From the NCBI RefSeq assembly GCF_030848475.1, contig NZ_JAVDDS010000010.1, positions 1-64,000 of the forward strand: DNA of 64,000 nt. The letters are read 5' to 3'. This DNA is from Herbivorax alkaliphila (GTDB taxonomy: Bacteria; Bacillota; Clostridia; Acetivibrionales; Acetivibrionaceae). This document shows, in pieces, positions 57,469 to 64,000 of the stretch. Each line of letters opens with the position of its first letter. The stretch's first letter is position 1. The notes under the pieces were generated by a model that saw nothing but the letters and a program-made list of their open reading frames with translations, searched no databases and had not been told where the DNA came from. A program made the position numbers and the translations under genes.

Positions 57469-58253
57469 TTTGGAGCCATGCTTTCTAAAAAATTGTACAT
57501 TTCTCTGTCCATTCCTTTTATGAGAGATTCTAAAACCGATACAAATATTGGTACAGTTAGCATCATAACTGATAATCCTAAGAAAATTTTCAAGGGCATT
57601 CCTACTATAAAAACATTAAGCTGAGGTACAGTTTTTGAAATAACCCCTAGGGCAACATCTGCAATCAATATAGCCGCAACAACAGGCCCACTGATTTTAA
57701 AACCTACAAGAAAAATATTTCCAAAAACTCTTATAACATCATTAACTAATTCTTCTTCAAATATAGCTAAACCCAAAGGAACAAACTCATAACTGTAAAA
57801 AAGTGCCCTGATTAAAATATGATGTCCATTGCAAATAAGAAAAATCATCATGCAAAATATAAAGTAAAAAGTTGACGTAATAGGTACTTGAATATTACTT
57901 AAAGGATCAACAACATTTACAATCCCAAATCCCACTTTCATATCAATAAGCTGACCTGCTAGGTAAATTGCAGTAAATATTGCATATGACACATATCCTA
58001 AAGTAATTCCTACTAAAAACTCTTTTAATACCAGAAGAAAATATTCAAAAACACTTGAATAATGCAATCCGCCATCAACTTGTAAAGAATTAACAAGCAT
58101 TAAAGCTAACAAGAATGAAAAACCTATTTTAAAATACGCCGGAATATTCCTTCTGCCAAAAATAGGTGCTATTACAAAAAGTCCAGTCATTCGGACAAAC
58201 ACTAACAAGAATACTTCTATACCATTTAATAAAATTCCTTCTGGTATAAACAA
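57465..58253 (-). CDS. fliR: FliR export apparatus protein
   Basis: About 262 aa from TTG at 58253 with GGGGGG 7 nt upstream, a better start than GTG at 58286. Several membrane helices; conserved VRMTGLFVIAPIFGRRNIPAYFK. The leader region just upstream is dispersed repeat family 2 copy 3, so this gene's translation signals sit next to inserted sequence. Confidence 0.93.
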   Translation of the reverse strand: MFIPEGILLNGIEVFLLVFVRMTGLFVIAPIFGRRNIPAYFKIGFSFLLALMLVNSLQVDGGLHYSSVFEYFLLVLKEFLVGITLGYVSYAIFTAIYLAGQLIDMKVGFGIVNVVDPLSNIQVPITSTFYFIFCMMIFLICNGHHILIRALFYSYEFVPLGLAIFEEELVNDVIRVFGNIFLVGFKISGPVVAAILIADVALGVISKTVPQLNVFIVGMPLKIFLGLSVMMLTVPIFVSVLESLIKGMDREMYNFLESMAPK

Positions 58254-58288
58254 TTTTTTGCCCCCCACTTTTCTGTAGTTTCCCACCT

Positions 58289-58361
58289 AGGAATGCCTTA
58301 GAAATAACGTCCTATTTTCAAGGATAAAATCCTTATAATCTAACGGGTTTTAGACGATGAT
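58289..58361 (+). repeat. Dispersed repeat family 2, copy 3 (inside the flagellar operon)
   Basis: Contains GGAATGCCTTAGAAATAACG, a short hairpin AAGGAT / ATCCTT and TAACGGGTTTTAGACGATGA. It lies between fliQ and fliR and would be transcribed antisense within the operon mRNA. Confidence 0.85.
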
Positions 58362-58398
58362 AATTAAATTTTATTTCTTAGCCATTACCTGTTATTTT

Positions 58399-58668
58399 CT
58401 ATCTTATAAATTGATTTAAATTCATATATAAATCTTCGGTAAAGTCAATTAATACTCTAAGCATCCACGAACCAAATATAGCAATACTACCTAAAACAGC
58501 TAAAATTTTTGGAATAAATGTTAGTGTCTGTTCCTGAATCTGGGTTGTTGCCTGAAAAATACTTATAGCCAAGCCTACAAGCAAGCTCATTCCAAGCATA
58601 GGTGCTGCTACATATATTACTGTCAAAAGAGCTTTTTGTGCTAAGTCAATTACCATACCCTGATCCAC
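58399..58668 (-). CDS. fliQ: FliQ export apparatus protein
   Basis: Product of 89 aa with two membrane helices, GTG start after AAAGGAGG (7 nt). Family motif ISIFQATTQIQEQTLTFIPK. Part of the FliPQR export pore. A 140-bp gap before fliR is occupied by repeat family 2. Confidence 0.95.
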   Translation of the reverse strand: MDQGMVIDLAQKALLTVIYVAAPMLGMSLLVGLAISIFQATTQIQEQTLTFIPKILAVLGSIAIFGSWMLRVLIDFTEDLYMNLNQFIR

Positions 58669-58759
58669 TAGAGCACCTCCTTTTAAAGGAATTTCTATTT
58701 TAAAACTCTGTAACCTGAAAGCTAATAAAATCTTGGGGAATCTTTGTAAAAAACATTAC

Positions 58760-59542
58760 CTAAGTAACAAAACTATTTATTAAAGACTGGGTTATAAGAT
58801 TCCACCCACCAACCATAATAAACAACAATACTTTAAATGGTAGTGATATCATAACCGGCGGAAGCATCATCATACCCATTGACATCAAAGTACTAGAAAC
58901 CACCATGTCAATTACAAGGAAAGGTATATATATTAAAAATCCAATTTTAAAAGCAATTGTCAATTCGCTAATCAAAAACGCTGGAATTATTGTAGTTAGT
59001 GGCAAATTAGGAATATCTGCTTCATTAATAGGAGTCTCTTCTCCAGATAATGATACAAAAAGTCCTAAATCTTTTTTTGCCGTCTGTCCTAACATAAACT
59101 CCTTTATTATGTCTGAAGCCTCTTCCATTGCTGCCTCCTGTGTAATCTCTTCACTTGCGTAGGGTTGTAATGCACTCTCATTTATATCTGTTAATACTGG
59201 TCCCATTATAAATAAAGTCAGAAACAAAGCTAGCCCAATCAATACTTGATTCGGCGGCATTTGCTGAGTTCCCATTGCATTTCTTAAAAAAGATAATACA
59301 ATTATTACTCTTGTAAAACTCGTCATCATTATTAATATAGCTGGAGCCAATGCCAACACTGTTAGCAGCAACAAAATTTGAACAGTTGACGTTAAGTCCT
59401 CAGCATCGTCTGAAGAACCTACACTTAAATCAATTCTGGGAAATTCTATTATATCAGTATCTGCATAAACATTTGATACCAATATCATAAAAATCAAAAC
59501 ACTCAATATAATTATTTTAAGATAATTCAGCTTTATTCTCAT
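58760..59542 (-). CDS. fliP: FliP export apparatus protein
   Basis: About 260 aa from ATG at 59542 (MRIKLNYLKIIILSV), GGGGATG about 10 nt upstream, overlapping fliO by 26 nt; the frame is open to 59596. A signal-like helix precedes the conserved FTRVIIVLSFLRNAMGTQQM. Core of the export pore. Confidence 0.94.
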   Translation of the reverse strand: MRIKLNYLKIIILSVLIFMILVSNVYADTDIIEFPRIDLSVGSSDDAEDLTSTVQILLLLTVLALAPAILIMMTSFTRVIIVLSFLRNAMGTQQMPPNQVLIGLALFLTLFIMGPVLTDINESALQPYASEEITQEAAMEEASDIIKEFMLGQTAKKDLGLFVSLSGEETPINEADIPNLPLTTIIPAFLISELTIAFKIGFLIYIPFLVIDMVVSSTLMSMGMMMLPPVMISLPFKVLLFIMVGGWNLITQSLINSFVT

Positions 59543-60041
59543 TTGTATATTCATCCCCATCTTCTGTCGTCTTACTTGCTTGTAAATCTGAACCAAGTTC
59601 TTTTAATCTTTTTAAATTCTTTTTAATTTTCTCTCCTTTAAGATTCCTATCGTCCCCTGCATTAACATTTTTATCTGAATTTTCAATCGTTTCATTAGCA
59701 TTTTTAGATTTAAAATTCTTTAAATACTTATTAAAAAAATCTTTAAAGTTTACAGTATTGGGGTTATTTGTATCTATCTCTTTTTTCTGCTCATCCAGCT
59801 CAACTGTTTTTAACATTTGTATGTTTTTCCCTGCAGAAGAAATCAACATAAAATCATCAGCTACTTTTACCAAATGCAACCTGTTGTCAAAACCTAAGCT
59901 AACAGTTTCAATAACCGTAACATACTTTCCTTTCATAACACGGTTTGTCTTTTTCCCTATATACTTTGTAGTTACGTATGCTAAAAACAGGATGGAGCTA
60001 AAAACAATCACAAATGCAATCCCACCAACAAGTCCTTCCAT
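59517..60041 (-). CDS. fliO: FliO (FliZ) export apparatus assembly protein
   Basis: Product of 174 aa: one N-terminal membrane helix (IAFVIVFSSILFLAYVTTKYI), a small beta domain (VTVIETVSLGFDNRLHLVKV) and a charged low-complexity tail. Assists FliP complex formation. Confidence 0.88.
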   Translation of the reverse strand: MEGLVGGIAFVIVFSSILFLAYVTTKYIGKKTNRVMKGKYVTVIETVSLGFDNRLHLVKVADDFMLISSAGKNIQMLKTVELDEQKKEIDTNNPNTVNFKDFFNKYLKNFKSKNANETIENSDKNVNAGDDRNLKGEKIKKNLKRLKELGSDLQASKTTEDGDEYTNENKAELS

Positions 60042-60082
60042 TTGTAACTCCCTCCCTTATATAAAATTTTTGATAATTTGAC

Positions 60083-60445
60083 TTATCCAATAACTTTTTT
60101 TACTGCCTCCACCACTCTTTCCGCTTGAAATGGTTTAACAATAAAATCTCTTGCTCCAGCCTGAATAGACTCAATAACCATAGCCTGTTGCCCCATAGCA
60201 GAGCACATAATAATTTTTGAATCTCCATCAATCTTTTTAATTTCTTTTACTGCTGCAATACCATCTACCTCTGGCATTGTAATATCCATAATTACCAAAT
60301 CAGGTGTTAATTCTTTAAACTTTTCAATTGCCTTTGCACCATTTTCAGCTTCTCCTACAACTTCATAATCATTTTTTGACAAAATATCTTTAATCATCAT
60401 TCTCATAAAAGCTGCATCATCAACTATAAGTACTCTTTTACTCAT
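60083..60445 (-). CDS. cheY: CheY response regulator
   Basis: Product of 120 aa. Phospho-acceptor D54 in LVIMDITMPEVDG, acidic pocket VDDAAF, Thr/Ser and Lys in MCSAMG and VKPF. Signals to FliM/FliY. Position between fliY and fliO matches Bacillus. Confidence 0.95.
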   Translation of the reverse strand: MSKRVLIVDDAAFMRMMIKDILSKNDYEVVGEAENGAKAIEKFKELTPDLVIMDITMPEVDGIAAVKEIKKIDGDSKIIMCSAMGQQAMVIESIQAGARDFIVKPFQAERVVEAVKKVIG

Positions 60446-60543
60446 TATTTATCCTCTCCTTAATTATGGTCTGTGAAACTAATGTTTTTTTATATTGCTA
60501 TTTTCTAGTTTTTAATATCAAATGCCACTCTTTCAAACATTTT

Positions 60544-61746
60544 TTATATTCTTTGGGAAGGATGAATTATATCAGTTATTCTGACACCGAAGCTTTCATC
60601 TATTACTACGACTTCACCTTTTGCTATTGCTTTTCCATTTACTAAAATATCTACCGGTTCTCCTGCTAACTTATCTAACTCAATTATAGAACCTGGACCA
60701 AACTCCAATATTTCTCTTATATATTTTTTTGTTCTACCAAGCTCAACAGCTACCTCTAAAGGCACATCCATAATAAGGCTTATATTTTTTTTCTCAACAG
60801 ATATTACATCTTCGTCAAATGCTTCAAAGCTTGCTGGTTGTACATTTACAGGTTCACGCATTTTCCCACCACTTTGAGCATTATTGTTTCCACCTTGCTG
60901 CATATATGCCTGTTGCTGATATTGCTGTTGTTGTTGCTGTGGTGGTGGTTGCTGTGGTTGCTGCTGTTGTGGCTGCTGTTGTTGTGGCTGCTGTTGTGGC
61001 TGTTGTTGTGGCTGTTGTTGCTGTTGCTGTTGCTGTTCTTCTTCTTCTGCTTTTAAAAGATTTGCAACTAATTCTTTAGCAAATTCAATAGGTATAAGCT
61101 GCATTATTTCACTGTCAATAAGATCTCCCACAACCATCTTAAAAGATATCTTAACTACATTTCCTGAATCTTCAAACGCAGAATCTGGATTGTCAGATTT
61201 AATTTTTATTGAAAAAGCTTTAGGTGGAGAAATATCTATTTTTTTATCAAAAACAGATGACATAGAAGTAGCTGCTGAACCTATCATTTGATTCATAGCC
61301 TCAGAAATAGCACTTATATGTAAATCTGTTATGTCATCATCTACCTTGCTTCCATCTCCCCCCATCATCAAGTCTGTAATTATTTTTGCATCCTTTTCCT
61401 TTAAAAGCATTAGATTACTTCCATTCAAACCATCAATATATTCAACCTTTGCCGCCACATATAAGTTCTTGTATTCTTCAGCTAATTCTTCCCATGAAGC
61501 AACTGAAACTGTTGGTGTAGTTATAGATACTTTTTGCCCAAGAAGTGTATACAGTGTTGTTGCTGATGTACCCATGCTAATATTACCTACTTCACCTAAT
61601 GCATCCATTTCTTCTTCAGTTAGTTGATCTTCGGCTTGTGTATCTTCATCTGTTTGATCTTGTGATTCGCTTTCCTGTGATTCACTGGATTCTTTATCTC
61701 CATTTAGTAATGCATCAATCTCTGCTTGCGACAACATATCATCCAA
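60544..61746 (-). CDS. fliY: FliY (FliN/CheC-type) switch protein with poly-Gln linker
   Basis: Product of 400 aa. N-terminal CheY-binding-like peptide ([13 protein letters not shown]); CheC-like phosphatase region with motifs [15 protein letters not shown] and [14 protein letters not shown]; a ~55-residue Gln/Pro linker; and a C-terminal FliN/SpoA domain ([20 protein letters not shown]). The Gln run is encoded by CAA/CAG near 60930-61035. It combines motor switch and CheY-P phosphatase functions. Ends one base from fliM. Confidence 0.94.
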   Translation of the reverse strand: MDDMLSQAEIDALLNGDKESSESQESESQDQTDEDTQAEDQLTEEEMDALGEVGNISMGTSATTLYTLLGQKVSITTPTVSVASWEELAEEYKNLYVAAKVEYIDGLNGSNLMLLKEKDAKIITDLMMGGDGSKVDDDITDLHISAISEAMNQMIGSAATSMSSVFDKKIDISPPKAFSIKIKSDNPDSAFEDSGNVVKISFKMVVGDLIDSEIMQLIPIEFAKELVANLLKAEEEEQQQQQQQQPQQQPQQQPQQQQPQQQQPQQPPPQQQQQQYQQQAYMQQGGNNNAQSGGKMREPVNVQPASFEAFDEDVISVEKKNISLIMDVPLEVAVELGRTKKYIREILEFGPGSIIELDKLAGEPVDILVNGKAIAKGEVVVIDESFGVRITDIIHPSQRI

Positions 61747-61747
61747 T

Positions 61748-62737
61748 TTACCCTTCCTCCTTTCCCTCTATAACTTCAGCTATTTTAACAGCAACTTTAT
61801 TTTTCTTAACACCAGGAGTTCCATAAAATTTCAACAATTCACCTACTAATATTTCTAAGTTATTATTTACATTAGTATCTAACGGAATTACATCTCCTGA
61901 ATGCAATTCAATAAAATCACCTACTGAAATTGAAGTTCTTCCCAAAACTGCCTTAAGTGGTACTTTGGTACTCTCTATTTTGTTTTCAATATTAACCTTA
62001 GTATCTTTAGTAGATTCCTTTTCAACAGAGGAAAACCAAAATTTAGTGCTTAACTTAGAAACTATAGGCTCTACAACCATGTGAGGAATACATATATTAA
62101 TCATTCCTTCAACATCACCAATTCTTGTACCCAAGGTTATTAAAGCTATCATTTCATTTGCAGATACTATCTGTGCAAACTGTGCATTAGTTTCAATTTT
62201 TTCAAGCCTTGGTCTTATTGAAATAACATTTTCCCATGGCTCCCTCATTAAGTTTAAAATTTGGATAATTATTCTTTCAATAATAGCAATTTCTACTTCT
62301 GTAAAATCTCTTAGCTTTTCTATCGAGTTGCCTTTTCCGCCTAGAATTCTGTCAATTAGTGCATATGCAATTGACGGAGACATTTCCATTATTATTGAAC
62401 CTGACAGTGGAGAAAAATCCACTACCGCAAGCAATGCAGGATTTGATATTGAGTTATTAAACTCACTATACGCTACCGGCTCTACTGAAATAACATTAAC
62501 CTGCACAAGATTTCTCAAATATCCAGAAAGAAAGTTGGTTACAAGCCGTGCATAATTATCATGTATAATATTTAAAGTCTTAATATGATCCTTTGCAAAT
62601 TTACTCGGTCTTCTAAAGTCATGAACTTTAACTTTCTTTTCTTCTTTTGTATTGTTTATCTCCTCTACGTCTATTTCACCAGTGTTTAACGCATTTAATA
62701 GATCGTCTATCTCGTTTTGTGAGAGTATATCTCCCAA
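61748..62737 (-). CDS. fliM: FliM switch protein
   Basis: About 329 aa from TTG at 62737, AGGAGG 8 nt upstream; the GTG at 62746 abuts the ribosome site and is rejected. Begins [16 protein letters not shown], the CheY-binding peptide; middle domain with [20 protein letters not shown]-terminal SpoA domain ([20 protein letters not shown]). Rotor C-ring component. Confidence 0.94.
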   Translation of the reverse strand: MGDILSQNEIDDLLNALNTGEIDVEEINNTKEEKKVKVHDFRRPSKFAKDHIKTLNIIHDNYARLVTNFLSGYLRNLVQVNVISVEPVAYSEFNNSISNPALLAVVDFSPLSGSIIMEMSPSIAYALIDRILGGKGNSIEKLRDFTEVEIAIIERIIIQILNLMREPWENVISIRPRLEKIETNAQFAQIVSANEMIALITLGTRIGDVEGMINICIPHMVVEPIVSKLSTKFWFSSVEKESTKDTKVNIENKIESTKVPLKAVLGRTSISVGDFIELHSGDVIPLDTNVNNNLEILVGELLKFYGTPGVKKNKVAVKIAEVIEGKEEG

Positions 62738-62749
62738 AGAAAGCACCTC

Positions 62750-63256
62750 CTACTGATAAAACCATTGATCAAATACAATAGTATAAATAATATCGTCATT
62801 TGTCTCTTCATTTCGAAGTAAATGCTCATTCATTAATGCTGTCAGTTTATTTCGTGCTGTTTCTTTAGCATCCACATCTACCACTTCATCAATGGTTAAG
62901 TTTTGAAAATATGTGCCCACAATCTCCTGAAGTTTACTTATATTTGCTTCAACCTTTTCTGTAGTATCCCTTATTCCATCTACATCTTCATAGTAGGAAA
63001 TTTCCATGCTCACTACAATAACAGATTGTCTTTCTGAATCCTCGCTTTTTAAATTAAAAGGCGTTTTTTCTTCAAAAAGCATCCTTCTTATAAGCTCATC
63101 TTCTCTAGGCACTATAATTATTTCATCTTCTGGGTCTTCCGCATCTACAGGGTCTGGACTTCCTCCTAATAATATATACCCTGTTAGCAATGCAATCGTT
63201 AATGAAAGAAATGCAATTACGCCAATTAGAATAAAAAAACTACTTTTACTTTCCAA
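62750..63256 (-). CDS. fliL: FliL motor-associated protein
   Basis: Product of 168 aa: N-terminal membrane helix (FFILIGVIAFLSLTIALLTGYIL) and an extracytoplasmic domain ending YTIVFDQWFYQ. Stabilises stator-rotor function. Between flbD and fliM. The stator genes motAB are not between flbD and fliL here. Confidence 0.9.
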   Translation of the reverse strand: MESKSSFFILIGVIAFLSLTIALLTGYILLGGSPDPVDAEDPEDEIIIVPREDELIRRMLFEEKTPFNLKSEDSERQSVIVVSMEISYYEDVDGIRDTTEKVEANISKLQEIVGTYFQNLTIDEVVDVDAKETARNKLTALMNEHLLRNEETNDDIIYTIVFDQWFYQ

Positions 63257-63328
63257 TTTTATGCCCCCTTAATGTTTTAAAGTTGATTTTACAACGGGCA
63301 AACAGTAAAAACAGATTTCCTATAAGAG

Positions 63329-63526
63329 TTAAAATTCTTTGTTGAAAAAAAAGACTTTACTCTTATATTGTATCACTTTTTCCACTACTTCTTCAACAGT
63401 TTCGGCAACAACTATTTTTTTGCCATTTATTGTCGTAATAACAGTATCTGGGGTTTTTTCAAGAGTTTCAATATACTCGCAATTTAGAACAAATTTCGAA
63501 CCGTTTAATCTAGTTACATTAATCAT
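63329..63526 (-). CDS. flbD: FlbD-like flagellar protein
   Basis: Product of 65 aa starting MINVTRLNGSKFVLNCEYIE, the signature of the FlbD family, with VETVEEVVEKVIQYK at the end. Function poorly known; always in flagellar operons after the hook gene. Confidence 0.92.
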   Translation of the reverse strand: MINVTRLNGSKFVLNCEYIETLEKTPDTVITTINGKKIVVAETVEEVVEKVIQYKSKVFFFNKEF

Positions 63527-63672
63527 AATATTTTTACCTCAAAAATTCAATAGTAATTTTATAATTTATCGAAAAAAATATTCTATAATGTAAGTTTTTA
63601 TATGAAAATGTGGTTTTTTAATAATATAAATAGTAAATACTTATAAAATTGTTTACATTTTATTTTATTCTA

Positions 63673-63702
63673 CCTAAGGTGGAGAAAATCCTCCACCTTA
63701 GG
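63673..63702. repeat. Family 1 hairpin only, copy G, after the hook gene
   Basis: Perfect 12-bp stem CCTAAGGTGGAG / CTCCACCTTAGG, loop AAAATC, 15 bp past the hook gene stop. It matches the first hairpin of family 1 but lacks the rest. May act as an intra-operon processing signal. Confidence 0.75.
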
Positions 63703-63716
63703 CAATATAATTTTTA

Positions 63717-64000
63717 CTATCTTTTTAAGTTAACTAATTCCTGAAGCATCTCATCTGATGTGGTAATAATTCTACTGTTTGCCTGAAAACCTCTTTGGGT
63801 TATAATCATATCACTAAACTCTCTGGAAAGGTCAACATTTGACATCTCCAAAGTACCTGGGTTTAGCGTTCCTGCCCTTCCTGAACCTGCTCTTACAGCT
63901 TTATTGAAATCACCTGAATTGGTAGTTGGAATAAACATATTGTTTCCAACCTTTTCTAACCCCGCAGGGTTTTCAAATTCTGCCAGACCAATCAATCCTA
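63717..64000 (-). CDS. flgE: Flagellar hook protein FlgE, C-terminal end (partial)
   Basis: The last ~94 residues, reading in from the right edge. Contains [38 protein letters not shown] and [20 protein letters not shown], the conserved C-terminus of the hook/rod family. Position just before flbD favours FlgE over FlgG/FlgF. The start is outside the window. Confidence 0.88.
   Translation of the reverse strand, partial: GLIGLAEFENPAGLEKVGNNMFIPTTNSGDFNKAVRAGSGRAGTLNPGTLEMSNVDLSREFSDMIITQRGFQANSRIITTSDEMLQELVNLKR

Noticed and set aside
60819-61079. Plus-strand frames with Val/Ala and Leu/Trp runs
   Set aside because: Antisense of the FliY poly-Gln linker; microsatellite shadow.

Overview
The window is low-GC DNA from a spore-forming, flagellated, anaerobic Firmicute of class Clostridia. 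Several features point to a cellulosome-type cellulose degrader of the Acetivibrio/Hungateiclostridium group: a protein with a dockerin domain, a SigI/RsgI pair whose anti-sigma factor carries a C-terminal family-3 cellulose-binding module, pyruvate formate-lyase with its activase, and sporulation genes (dipicolinate synthase, SPOCS-domain proteins). The genus is inferred from these families; no 16S rRNA gene or other marker is present.

Layout. 1-7409 (minus): a surface cassette of a signal-peptide dockerin/cohesin-like protein, an acidic membrane-anchored repeat protein and a very long RHS/YD-repeat protein that runs off the left edge. 7660-8621: tepA-ylzJ. 9052-21591: a type IV pilus locus transcribed pilB, pilT, (small membrane ORF), pilC, major pilin, minor pilin, pilN, pilO, minor pilin, giant PilX/GspK-like protein, lipoprotein. 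21834-30303: a housekeeping and sporulation block resembling the Bacillus rpsO-pnp-mlpA-spoVF order, with a nitrilase-family hydrolase and a DUF711/ACT pair upstream. 30539-32701 (plus): a secreted copper-amine-oxidase-N-like protein. 32794-34173: two SPOCS genes. 34437-36995: rsgI and sigI. 37609-38241 (plus): a DEDDh exonuclease. 38311-41273: pflA-pflB. 41435-42232: a DUF4097 lipoprotein. 42551-64000: the distal part of one long fla/che operon from the 3' end of the hook gene through flbD, fliL, fliM, fliY, cheY, fliO, fliP, fliQ, fliR, flhB, flhA, flhF, flhG, ycgR, cheB, cheA, cheW, cheC, cheD, sigD, fapA and a SwrB-like gene, ending at a terminator.

How the parts fit. The window holds two motility machines (flagellum and type IV pili). 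c-di-GMP could act on both: the pilus ATPase PilB carries two tandem MshEN-type domains and the flagellar operon encodes a YcgR/PilZ protein. RsgI-SigI would couple extracellular cellulose to transcription.

The most unusual observation is that the C-terminal ~135 residues of the PilO-like pilus protein are nearly identical, in protein and DNA, to the C-terminus of the dockerin protein 7 kb away. I do not recognise this module. It physically links a cellulosome-type protein family to the pilus alignment complex. I also see two families of short dispersed intergenic repeats (seven and three copies), an unlisted small membrane ORF between pilT and pilC, a pnp leader foldback, a candidate rpsO leader and a SigK-type promoter before the dipicolinate synthase genes. 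All identity counts were made by eye and no database was searched.
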